Assembly: GCA_027619655.1 (NCBI GenBank)
Contig: JAQCHR010000034.1
Coordinates: forward strand, 1 to 14,396
Length of the DNA: 14,396 nucleotides
Origin: Pseudomonadota bacterium
GTDB lineage: Bacteria; Pseudomonadota; Alphaproteobacteria; UBA8366; GCA-2717185
Reading direction: 5' to 3'
Both the position numbers and the translations under genes were made by a program. Each line of letters opens with the position of its first letter. The first letter of the stretch is position 1. Shown piece after piece: positions 1-6,493 of this stretch. The notes beneath the pieces were generated by a model. The model made no database searches and was not told the origin of the DNA. It was given only the letters and a program-made list of their open reading frames with translations.

Positions 1-140
1 TTTTTGACATCTAAAGCAACGATTTGGCCGTTTTCATTTCTAGCACCACCACCGACAGCAGACGCCCCGACCCCGGCGGTCGCGGTGAACGTGACCGCGC
101 CGCACAGGCATTTTCCCGCAAAATTCAGCTCTTCGGTCAT
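1..140 (-). CDS. GFA-domain (glutathione-dependent formaldehyde-activating type) protein, N-terminal part
   Basis: An ATG at 140 opens a frame on the minus strand that stays open for 46 codons and leaves the window at base 1. Residues 9-18 read GKCLCGAVTF, the signature N-terminus of GFA-fold zinc proteins, in which the two cysteines (11 and 13) bind zinc. An AAGG lies about 12 nt upstream of the ATG, a loose ribosome site. After residue 20 the frame stops looking like the family: the expected CHC-x2-C cluster around residue 27-32 is replaced by a Gly/Ala-rich run, and the outermost 50-60 bases are AT-richer than the rest. The gene may be frameshifted, or the end of the sequence may be a wrong join. 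It is same-strand with and 102 nt downstream of the PhyH gene. The start is fairly convincing; the rest is not. Confidence 0.42.
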   Translation of the reverse strand, partial: MTEELNFAGKCLCGAVTFTATAGVGASAVGGGARNENGQIVALDVK

Positions 141-242
141 GAGCGTTCTACGCCTTATCTGCTGGTGGCCCCGGCTCTACCACGGTCGGCCTTTTCCAAT
201 AGGGGTAGTCCCCGCAATGTCCATTATTTTTGGCTCAGTTTT

Positions 243-1415
243 TTAAATACCGATGTCGAGCAAATTGTAATCTCTCAGGCTCGCCTTGACCTCTGGCGTC
301 CAGGCGTAGTCGTCGGCGTGTTTGGCCAGCGGCGCATAGACATACGGCGTCTCGTCGGGAAAGCGTTGGCGCCGGGCGTCGATGGCGTACATGACCAGTC
401 GCGCCCGCTGTTTGATATGGGCGGCGTCATAGGTCGTGACGGCGTTGTGGATACCGCCGCTGCGCACGTCGAGAACCGATTTACGCCGGTGAAAGCCCCC
501 GTTGATGGTCACGCGGATTTTGTCGCTGGTGTTGGCGAAGGAGCCATGCACGGTCTGCCGGTTGGTAATGGCCAGATCACCGGGGTTGCAGATGAACGGC
601 ACCGCGCCGGGCAGGCGGTCCGACCCCTCGGCGTCGCGCAAGTTTGGGATGTCCACCTTGCCGAGCCGGTGCGAGCCCGGCAGCACCCATAACCCGTTGG
701 CCGCATCGCAACCATAAAGCTGCATCATCGAATTAAAGCCGTGCGAACCTGCGTCCCAATCAGGCGCGTCCCAGTGGGTGAACCCGTCCTGGTGCCACGC
801 AACGGATCCGCCCAGGCGCGGCTGTTTTACCCACACGCTTTCGGAGAAGGGCGTGAAGTCCGGGCCGTTCACGGCCTCTGCGATGGCCAGCAAATTCGGA
901 TGTCCATAAAATCGCAAGCACGCCTCGGAATGTTGCAAGGACCCGCTCACGTTATGCACCACATAGTCCGGCGCATCGGGTGCGGCGTCCGGCTCCAGCA
1001 TTTTGATCGGGTGACGGCCAAGAAACTTGGCCGTGCCACCCAGCGGATCGGACAGCGGTTTAACCATCCGATAGGATTTTGCTTTTAACCCCGCGTTCAA
1101 TGCCGGGCGCCCATATTTGTCCACTTTGACATCGTTGCTGACGGGCGCGCGGTCGATCAGTTCTGCCACATCGCGTTCCAAATCCTTGCGGTCTTGTTCG
1201 GTGGCGAAGTTTTCAAAGATGTAAAAGCCGTGGCGCCAATAGGACTCCAGAATTGCCGGGTCCAGCTTGCCGTCGGCGGTGAAACGGACCGGCCCCCGAT
1301 TATCCATGGCGAGCGCGCGGGCCGTACCTTCTTCCTTGTAGCGCGTCATGGCGGCTTCATCGGAGCCGAAATCGACGGTCGCGCGATCACCGGCCGTAGC
1401 ATGAACGTTGGTCAT
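243..1415 (-). CDS. Phytanoyl-CoA dioxygenase (PhyH) family Fe(II)/2-oxoglutarate oxygenase
   Basis: This 390-residue cytosolic protein has the jelly-roll iron-oxygenase signature: H208-x-D210 in WHQDGFTHWD, a distal iron ligand H290 in QTVHGSF, and R301 in the position that salt-bridges the 2-oxoglutarate carboxylate. From family knowledge it would hydroxylate a C-H bond using O2 and 2-oxoglutarate, giving succinate and CO2. The substrate is unknown; bacterial members act on acyl-CoAs, amino acids and small natural products. The ATG at 1415 is preceded by GGGAGG five bases away, which supports this start. It is larger than many bacterial PhyH proteins (about 270-300 residues), with an N-terminal extension of roughly 50 residues before the fold. 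It is transcribed alone; upstream lies a gene-poor region, downstream the partial GFA-like gene. Confidence 0.88.
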   Translation of the reverse strand: MTNVHATAGDRATVDFGSDEAAMTRYKEEGTARALAMDNRGPVRFTADGKLDPAILESYWRHGFYIFENFATEQDRKDLERDVAELIDRAPVSNDVKVDKYGRPALNAGLKAKSYRMVKPLSDPLGGTAKFLGRHPIKMLEPDAAPDAPDYVVHNVSGSLQHSEACLRFYGHPNLLAIAEAVNGPDFTPFSESVWVKQPRLGGSVAWHQDGFTHWDAPDWDAGSHGFNSMMQLYGCDAANGLWVLPGSHRLGKVDIPNLRDAEGSDRLPGAVPFICNPGDLAITNRQTVHGSFANTSDKIRVTINGGFHRRKSVLDVRSGGIHNAVTTYDAAHIKQRARLVMYAIDARRQRFPDETPYVYAPLAKHADDYAWTPEVKASLRDYNLLDIGI

Positions 1416-1727
1416 AGTATCCTCCCAAGCATGAGAGGGTATGTTATTCCTCCAATGTGACTATCCGCAACAACGCCGGATTATTCGCGTCGGAACACCG
1501 GGAAAGTCTGGGGACGGCCATATCCCCGTGAACTGCCCCCAAGGTTACTCCCTCTCGTTAGTTCATACCATGCTCGATAAGGATTGCTGCCCTGGACCAC
1601 CCGAGGATGGAGCTTTCCGGCTTCGGTCAGGGTGACAGGCTGTTGGCGCCTCCTGGTTCCGTCATGAGTTGCCCTCTGCCGAATGGGCCATCGTTTAGGT
1701 TAACTTGGGCCATGCTGGAGGATTGGA

Positions 1728-1805
1728 ATGGCACGGGGCCACAAGCCCGGGAGAGATAGGGGTTTGAATCGTGGGTTTTGCAAACTCGCGATTCAGGCCG
1801 AATAA
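1728..1805 (+). CDS. Possible 25-residue small ORF, unknown
   Basis: An ATG at 1728 follows GGAGG with a six-base spacer, a well-formed ribosome site, and opens a 25-codon frame ending in TAA. The predicted peptide is basic (starting MARGHKPGRDRG) and is not one I recognise. The last two-thirds of the frame overlap the dyad at 1765-1795, so the coding signal could be fortuitous, or the frame could be the truncated beginning of a lost gene. The neighbourhood is rich in decayed sequence, which favours the latter. Low confidence that it is expressed and functional. Confidence 0.2.
   Translation: MARGHKPGRDRGLNRGFCKLAIQAE
1765..1795. repeat. 31-bp imperfect dyad
   Basis: TGAATCG at 1765-1771 is mirrored by CGATTCA at 1789-1795, and inside it GTTT (1775-1778) is mirrored by AAAC (1782-1785) around a TGC centre; the two 3-base segments between arms do not pair. 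The shape fits either an operator for a dimeric regulator or the footprint of a rearrangement. No poly-T follows, so it is not an obvious terminator. There is no regulator gene next to it. Confidence 0.45.
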
Positions 1806-1938
1806 CGTCTGAATTACCGCTTATTCCGGACACAGCGTCGGTAGTGCGTCGATTTTGGCGCAGTTCTCCTCCAAGACGGCACTCCATTCGGTGAATACCG
1901 CGAACAAGCAGTTTGAATTTTCTCCGCTCAGGCGCGCC

Positions 1939-2116
1939 CTAACTGCCAAGCTTCGCGGGGATATCCATGCGTTTTTGCAGGATTTCGACGATCAGTATTC
2001 CGTCATTTTCCGCGCGATATACGATCGGGTGGTTGCCATACCGGAACAGCCGGACGGGTGGATCGAATGTCACGGATATCGTCTCGCGCCTTCCTGCTGC
2101 CACGAAAACCGGGCAT
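1939..2116 (-). pseudogene. parE: Remnant of a ParE/RelE-superfamily toxin (internal deletion plus frameshift)
   Basis: The start codon at 2116 overlaps the antitoxin stop codon (TAATG), the classic parDE arrangement. The first 17 codons, MPGFRGSRKARDDIRDI, match the N-terminus of ParE toxins. The C-terminal part is clear but in a different frame (offset one base): RYGNHPIVYRAENDGILIVE followed by ILQKRMDIPAKLGS and a TAG at 1939-1941. Only 178 bases remain, where a usual ParE of about 95-100 residues needs about 290-300, so the central portion (roughly 110-130 bases, a number not divisible by three) has been lost. Read from its ATG the frame ends after 38 codons. ParE toxins poison DNA gyrase; this one cannot be a complete toxin. 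Assignment rests on the two conserved ends and on the antitoxin next door. Confidence 0.78.
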
Positions 2117-2349
2117 TACGGGTTATCGAGTTCCGTCTGGATCGCGTCCATACTGAAATCCTCGGCGATGCCGCTCTCCAGCCCTTCCGTTATCAGGGTC
2201 TGTAACCGCGCGATATGCGCCGCGCGTTCCTGGTCCCGGCGGATCAGGTCGCGCACATAGTCGCTCGCGTTACTTTAGCGTCCGGTCCGCGTCTGCGCTT
2301 CCACCCACAACTTCATCGGGTCGGGCAGAGAAACATTCATCGTGGCCAT
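2116..2349 (-). pseudogene. parD: ParD-like antitoxin with in-frame TAA at codon 25
   Basis: The frame starts at an ATG at 2349 with AAGGAGG eight bases upstream. Codons 1-24 give an ordinary ParD ribbon-helix-helix N-terminus (MATMNVSLPDPMKLWVEAQT...). Codon 25 is TAA (2275-2277); the frame then continues as SNASDYVRDLIRRDQERAAH and the usual acidic C-terminal tail to a second TAA at 2116-2118, 77 codons in total, close to the family's usual 80. In this family the position is generally an aromatic or polar residue in the motif GRYSNASDYVRDLI, so a single-base change from TAT or TAC explains the stop. The DNA-binding N-terminus is too short alone to fold as the RHH dimer plus helix. The stop is TAA, not UGA, so selenocysteine recoding does not apply. 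The toxin downstream is also broken, so the loss carries no cost. Confidence 0.82.
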
Positions 2350-2370
2350 AACGCTATCCTCCTTAACCGG

Positions 2371-2400
2371 AGCATATCATTTTATGGCAAAGTTTGCCAA
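2371..2400 (-). promoter_or_regulatory. Probable parDE promoter with palindromic operator
   Basis: On the minus strand a -35-like TTGGCA (2395-2400) and a -10-like TATGCT (2371-2376) are 18 bases apart, followed by the strong AAGGAGG and the parD start at 2349. The -35 side is embedded in a perfect dyad TGGCAAA-C-TTTGCCA at 2385-2399. From knowledge of the family, ParD dimers autoregulate by binding such palindromes over their own promoter. The site appears undamaged although both genes are broken. Confidence 0.55.
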
Positions 2401-2419
2401 CATCACCACAGAACAACGG

Positions 2420-3613
2420 TCAAAGCACCTTGTCCGCCCGGAACTTCGCAATTTCCGCCGCGCTGTACCCGGCGGCGGCCAGAATTTCGTCGGTATGCTG
2501 GCCGAGGGTCGGCGGCGGGCGGTCGATGCTGCCGCCGCCATGGGCCAGTTTGAAGCCGGAGCCGATCATCGTCATCGGCCCCTTCGGGCCTTCGACGGTC
2601 TGCAGCACGTCGCGATATTCCAGTTGCGGATGGGCGACCGCCTCGTCAATGGTGCGGACGCTGGCGCAGGGGGCGCCGCCCTCCTCCAAAATCTTCTCCC
2701 AGCTCTGGGCGTCATTCGTGCTGAGCGCATCCTCGATGATTTCACGCATCGCGGTCTCGTTTTCGATCCGGGATGGCCAGTCCTTGAAACGCGCATCCTC
2801 ATACAGTTCCGGCCGGTTCAGCGTCTTGGCGAGCTTGATGTACTGGCCTTCATTGTTCACGGCCAGCAGCAGATAGCCGTTCTTGACCCTGAACAGGTTC
2901 GCCGTCGGCTTGCGGCTGATCGCCTGGTTGCCGAACTGGCGCTGCCGGTGACCCGCCACCGTGTAATCGACCACGGTCGGTGAGAGAAAGCTGAGCGTGG
3001 AATCGAACATCGCCACATCGACCAGCTGCCCCTTGCCCGTATGGGTACGCTGGAAGATCGCGCTGGAGACAGCGAAAGCCGCCGTCATCCCGGTCAGGGC
3101 ATCGCAAACGGCAAAGCCCGCACGCAGCGGTCCGTCGCCTTCATGCCCGGTGATCGACATGACGCCGCTCAACGCCTGGATCTTGCCGTCATAGGAGGGG
3201 GCATTCTTCTGCGGCCCTTCCCGCCCGAAGCCCGAGACGCCGCAATAGATCAGCCGGGGGTTGATCTTCGACAGGTCGTCATAGCCGATGCCGAGCCGGT
3301 CCATCACTCCCGGACGGAAATTCTCCATCACGACATCCGCGTCCAGCACCAGCTTCTTGACGATCTCGACTGCCGTCGGATTCTTGAGATCGAGCGTCAG
3401 GTTGCGCTTGTTGGCGTTGACCGCCATCCAGGACGGCGCCATCCCCATGTCCGCCCATTCCTTGCTGAGCGGCGTAAAGCGGGAATCCTCGCCTTCGGGG
3501 CGTTCGACCTTGATGACATCCGCCCCCAGCAGGGCAAGCTGGAAACTGCTGAACGGGCCGGCGAAGACCTGGGTGAAATCCAGGATCTTCACGCCCGTGA
3601 ATGGTTTGCTCAT
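2420..3613 (-). CDS. Class III CoA-transferase (CaiB/BaiF/Frc family)
   Basis: A 397-residue cytosolic enzyme of usual family length. The N-terminus has the typical GVKILDFTQVFAGP and GADVIKVERPEGEDSR signatures, then NKRNLTLDLK and FRPGVMDRLG, and SYDGKIQALSG around residues 140-150. The Asp near residue 142 matches the catalytic aspartate that forms the aspartyl-CoA anhydride in formyl-CoA transferase. The reaction is transfer of CoA between carboxylic acids; donor and acceptor cannot be read from sequence. I chose the ATG at 3613, because an upstream ATG in the same frame (3700) would overlap the preceding gene and adds a low-complexity basic leader. It is the last gene of the operon, starting 10 bases after the selenoprotein stop; a GGAG lies about 14 bases upstream, overlapping the end of the upstream gene. 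Activating the pathway substrate as a CoA ester is the natural role. Confidence 0.92.
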   Translation of the reverse strand: MSKPFTGVKILDFTQVFAGPFSSFQLALLGADVIKVERPEGEDSRFTPLSKEWADMGMAPSWMAVNANKRNLTLDLKNPTAVEIVKKLVLDADVVMENFRPGVMDRLGIGYDDLSKINPRLIYCGVSGFGREGPQKNAPSYDGKIQALSGVMSITGHEGDGPLRAGFAVCDALTGMTAAFAVSSAIFQRTHTGKGQLVDVAMFDSTLSFLSPTVVDYTVAGHRQRQFGNQAISRKPTANLFRVKNGYLLLAVNNEGQYIKLAKTLNRPELYEDARFKDWPSRIENETAMREIIEDALSTNDAQSWEKILEEGGAPCASVRTIDEAVAHPQLEYRDVLQTVEGPKGPMTMIGSGFKLAHGGGSIDRPPPTLGQHTDEILAAAGYSAAEIAKFRADKVL

Positions 3614-3623
3614 GGGGATTGGG

Positions 3624-4580
3624 TTACTCCGCTGCGTGGGTCTTGATGCCCTCGGCTTCCCGTTTTTTTCGGGCGATTTCCTTATTTTCATCGAATGCAC
3701 GGCGGCGTTTTTCGAGTTCTTCCGGCGAAATCCGCTCTAGGTTGCTGAAATCCAGCTTCCAGTCCGGATCGTTGCTCCAGCGCTGCGGCGACTGCACCGT
3801 CGTCCGCGGCCCCACAGCGCTTTCCAACACCTTCAACGCCAGCTCCAGCGTCGCGGCCTGCGAATCCGGATCGTTCGGCCGGCCGGCCGCATTGCCCAGC
3901 GGAAAGTCGCTGAACACGAAACGCGGCACGCCGACATATTCGACGATATCCTTGGCACAGCCCATGATGACGGTGGGGATGCCGTGGTCTTCGAGGTAGC
4001 GGGCAACCAGACTCACGGTCTGGTGGCACACCGGTCAGGTGGCGACAATGACGGCCGTATCGGCCCCGTCCTCGCGTATCCGTTCCAGCAGTTCGACGCA
4101 GTCCTGTTCGACCGTCGTCTTCTGGCTGCGGTTGGTCGGCGCGCCGTAGAAGCGCTTCGAAACGGCGCCGATCCGCCCGGCCGCCGCCGCATCGTGCAGC
4201 GCCGCCAGCGGGAGCCAGCTGTTCATGTCTTCCGCCGTCGTATGCAACCGGTCATAGCCGATATGCGAAATCCGCTGGTCCGGCACATGGTCAGTCGTAT
4301 CCGTATAGACCCGGTAGAACTTGGCTGCGGAATTATAGGCCGCGCCCGGTCCCTGGTCCCCCTTCTCCGGCTGGTACGGCGCCGACGTCGTCACCAGCGC
4401 CACGGTCGATTCCGACAGCGGTTTCGTCAGCGGCGTGAACGGCACATCGACATAATTTGCCCAGCGGTAGGGCTTTTCATAGCCCAGTGCCAGGTAATAG
4501 TCCCTGATCCGCTGCCGGTAGGGGATCGGCGTGTCATGCTCGGCGGCAAAGTCCAGAGCATCATCTTCCGCAGAGGTCAT
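3624..4580 (-). CDS. GrdB-like reductase selenoprotein (UGA = selenocysteine at residue 182)
   Basis: Conventional reading gives two pieces: residues 1-181 ending at a UGA (4035-4037) and an open continuation to a stop at 3624. Together they make one 318-residue protein of the glycine/sarcosine/betaine reductase selenoprotein B family. The sequence across the UGA reads VAT-U-PVCHQTVSLVARYLED, and both halves look intact: IRDYYLALGYEKPYRWANYV and ALVTTSAPYQ before it, GCAKDIVEYVGVPRF and DFPLGN after it. U182 and C185 form a UxxC redox pair, as in GrdB where Sec is catalytic. A SECIS-like hairpin lies directly downstream. The start ATG at 4580 has AAAGGA seven bases upstream. It lies between the Rieske beta gene (50-base gap) and the CoA-transferase gene (10-base gap). 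In classical glycine reductase, GrdB receives the substrate amine and makes a Sec-bound carboxymethyl intermediate; no GrdA or GrdC partner is visible here, so the actual reaction is unknown. The C-terminus is a charged helix (EELEKRRRAF). Confidence 0.85.
4006..4037 (-). promoter_or_regulatory. Bacterial-type SECIS element following the UGA codon
   Basis: In the minus-strand RNA the UGA (4037-4035) is followed after 10 bases by a perfect 7-bp stem, ACCAGAC (4024-4018) pairing with GUCUGGU (4012-4006), closing a 5-base loop CGUGA. The G at loop position two is 19 bases after the UGA. E. coli fdhF has its conserved loop G at essentially the same distance, and SelB recognition requires a loop G in one of the first two positions. 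The hairpin lies inside the coding sequence, as bacterial SECIS elements do. Folding and selB dependence are inferred. Confidence 0.78.
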
Positions 4581-4630
4581 CCCGGAATCCTTTCAATGAC
4601 ATATTCCATATCGTTCATATAACAGACGAA

Positions 4631-5134
4631 TCAGACGCAGAAAACATCCAGCAGCGACGGCACGAAATCATTCATCAGCGTGATCTTCTTGCGCCGGATG
4701 CGCCATTCATTGTCGATCCGCACCAGCCCATGCTCATAGCGCCCGAAGAACACATGCTGGGTCTTGTTCCGGATCATATAGACATGACAGGCGAAGGCGG
4801 ATTTCACCGTCATCGCATCCGCGTCCACTGCGCCATCCAGAACCACGTTGCTGACCTGGTGCGATGTCCGCGGCATCGGGGAGAGCGCCGCCGCCTGCCC
4901 CGAACGGATGCGCCAGACCCGGTCTTCCAGCCCGCCGCGGGCCTTGAAATAGAACATCGAAATCTCGCGATTCGGGTCGGCGGAAAGCGTGTCCTCGCTC
5001 AGCCAGCTCGGCGCCCAGAATTCGCAATCCTCGCAATACAGCGCAATCCATTCATCCCAGCGCCGCTCATCGAGATACAGCACCTCACGCGCCAGTACAT
5101 CCGCGCCCGCGCGCAGCAGGTCCGTTTGTTCCAA
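4631..5134 (-). CDS. Aromatic-ring-hydroxylating (Rieske) dioxygenase beta subunit
   Basis: A 167-residue NTF2/SnoaL-fold protein typical of the small structural subunit of benzoate/biphenyl-type dioxygenases. Visible family features are the N-terminal LYLDERRWDEWIALYCED segment, the central GLEDRVWRIRSG, SPMPRTSHQVSN, and a C-terminal WRIRRKKITLMND. It has no metal centre and stabilises the alpha3beta3 complex. A much longer open frame extends upstream to 5323, but it overlaps the alpha gene and is unlike the family. The start fits a TTG at 5134, with GGAG eight bases upstream and only 5 bases after the alpha stop, implying translational coupling. A rare TTG start may tune the subunit ratio. 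Length is within the usual 160-190. Confidence 0.88.
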   Translation of the reverse strand: MEQTDLLRAGADVLAREVLYLDERRWDEWIALYCEDCEFWAPSWLSEDTLSADPNREISMFYFKARGGLEDRVWRIRSGQAAALSPMPRTSHQVSNVVLDGAVDADAMTVKSAFACHVYMIRNKTQHVFFGRYEHGLVRIDNEWRIRRKKITLMNDFVPSLLDVFCV

Positions 5135-5139
5135 TGCCC

Positions 5140-6480
5140 TTACTCCGCGGCGAGCGGCATGGCGCCGGACAGCCGCTTGACCCATTCCTGATAGGCCGAA
5201 TGGTAACTCACCTCGTTCTGCATGGCGTATTCGCCGACCATGCTGGCCACCGGCGAAATACCCAGTTCCCGCGCGTGCTCGTTGGCGCCGGGCTGCAGGG
5301 CGGTGATGCCGCGTTCGAAGCATTGCAGCCAGTCGTCATCGGCGCTGACGAAACCGGCCTGGCAATCCTCGTAGACGATCGTGTCGTCCGGCGTTGCCAG
5401 CCCGGAGACATTGAAGAAATCCTCATGCTGGCGGATCCTTGTGTAGCGCAGGTCGTCCGCCTCCCCGACGGGGGCCAGGCTGTACATCACCATTTCCGTT
5501 TTATCGACGGCCAGCGGCGTGATCGTGCGCAGCACCAGCGAGGTCGAATCGGCGATCTGCAGGTTCGGGAAGATTGTCAGGTTGCGCGCGCGCACCATCC
5601 ATTTCGCCCGGACCTCCCCGACCCGTGCCGTCACCTCCTCGATCTCGCCCCAGAGCGGCTGGGTTTCCGGATTGGGCTGGTCCGCCCACATCACCGCGTG
5701 CCCGTTGCCCAGGTTGAACATCCCGGCGGGCATGGCGAAGCGGCGCTGGAAATTGGGTGAGGTCACCTGCCGGTTGGCGCTTTTGCCCGCCTCGCGCTGG
5801 TTCACGATATTGACGAAGCTGCGATGCGTTGACGTCAGGTGATAGAAATCGAGGCTGTTGTCGAGCTGCAGTTTCCAGTTGCCGGCATAGGTGTAATTGG
5901 TGCGGCCGGGGACGAGTTCCATGCCCTCGCGCCCCTGATCCATGACCAGATCGAGGAATTGTTTCGCCTCGCCCAGATAGTCCGACAGTGAAGGTACGTT
6001 GGGGTTCAGGCTGACGAACAGCAGCCCCGCGTAACTGTCGAAACGCGCCACCGGCAGCAGGTCATGGTCGCAGGCATCGAAAGATTCGGCATAGCCGCCC
6101 GCCTTGCGGTCCTTGATGTCGAAATTCCTGCCGGAAGAATCATACGCCCAGCCGTGATAGTCGCAGACATGGTATTTCCTGTTGCCGCGCTCGACATGGC
6201 AGATGGCGGCGCCCCGGTGGCGGCAGGTATTGTAAAAGCAGTGCAGCACGCCCTCCTCGTCGCGGGACACGATTACCGACCGCCGCCCGATCTTGGTGCA
6301 GAAGAAATCGTTCGGCTTCGGGACCTGGTTTTCCAGGCAGACATAGACCCAGCCGCCCTCGAATATCCGCCGTACCTCCAGGTCGAAAAGGTCGGCGTCG
6401 CCGAAGACGTCCCTATGGACCTTGAATGTCCCGCTATCCGGGTCGTCGATGACATACCGCGCTGCGTCTTCAAATCGCAT
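5140..6480 (-). CDS. Rieske dioxygenase alpha (catalytic) subunit, benzoate/toluate dioxygenase-like
   Basis: A 446-residue oxygenase subunit. The Rieske [2Fe-2S] ligands are C86 and H88 in CRHRGA and C106 and H109 in CDYHGW. The catalytic domain has D211-F-Y-H214-x4-H219, the bridging aspartate and two histidine ligands of the mononuclear iron. With the beta subunit it should insert both atoms of O2 into an aromatic or unsaturated ring to give a cis-diol, or act as a monooxygenase/demethylase; the substrate is not readable. I chose the ATG at 6480 (GGGAG six bases upstream) rather than an upstream ATG at 6516, which would overlap the aldolase stop at 6494. It follows the aldolase gene by 13 bases and precedes beta by 5. 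No ferredoxin or reductase is encoded in this operon, so electrons must come from a partner elsewhere. Confidence 0.93.
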   Translation of the reverse strand: MRFEDAARYVIDDPDSGTFKVHRDVFGDADLFDLEVRRIFEGGWVYVCLENQVPKPNDFFCTKIGRRSVIVSRDEEGVLHCFYNTCRHRGAAICHVERGNRKYHVCDYHGWAYDSSGRNFDIKDRKAGGYAESFDACDHDLLPVARFDSYAGLLFVSLNPNVPSLSDYLGEAKQFLDLVMDQGREGMELVPGRTNYTYAGNWKLQLDNSLDFYHLTSTHRSFVNIVNQREAGKSANRQVTSPNFQRRFAMPAGMFNLGNGHAVMWADQPNPETQPLWGEIEEVTARVGEVRAKWMVRARNLTIFPNLQIADSTSLVLRTITPLAVDKTEMVMYSLAPVGEADDLRYTRIRQHEDFFNVSGLATPDDTIVYEDCQAGFVSADDDWLQCFERGITALQPGANEHARELGISPVASMVGEYAMQNEVSYHSAYQEWVKRLSGAMPLAAE

Positions 6481-6493
6481 GACGGTCTCCCGG

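Larger units (their letters stand above)
1416..1938. other. Gene-poor region upstream of the PhyH gene
   Basis: No convincing gene is visible in about 520 bases. The plus-strand frame 1728-1805 (25 codons) has a good GGAGG six bases before its ATG and is listed separately. On the minus strand an open stretch ending at a TAA near 1806-1808 encodes residues such as CLFAVFTEWSAVLEENCAKI, protein-like but unrecognised and without a start; it could be gene debris. A 31-base dyad lies at 1765-1795. Around 1501-1545 are GGGGA/TCCCC repeats and a GTGAACTGCCCCC string that recalls IS-element ends. Together with the neighbouring decayed toxin-antitoxin pair, the region looks like the scar of past mobile-element activity, but no transposase is recognisable. 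It must also contain the PhyH promoter; I see no clear -35/-10 pair. Confidence 0.5.

Noticed and set aside
24..692. Plus-strand open frame of 222 codons
   Set aside because: It lies mostly antisense to the PhyH gene, has no family resemblance and reflects GC-rich shadow coding.
1757..1800. tRNA-like T-arm (GGTTTGAATC)
   Set aside because: No acceptor stem, anticodon arm or D-arm can be folded around it; it is part of the dyad only.
2275..2277. Stop codon inside parD as another recoding event
   Set aside because: The codon is TAA, which is not used for selenocysteine, and the partner toxin is independently broken.
3613..3700. Upstream ATG at 3700 as CoA-transferase start
   Set aside because: It would overlap the selenoprotein gene, and the added 29 residues are basic and unlike the family N-terminus.
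4601..4633. UGA at the end of the Rieske beta subunit read through as selenocysteine
   Set aside because: The protein already ends at the usual family length, no Cys/Sec motif is expected there and the downstream codons do not resemble the family.
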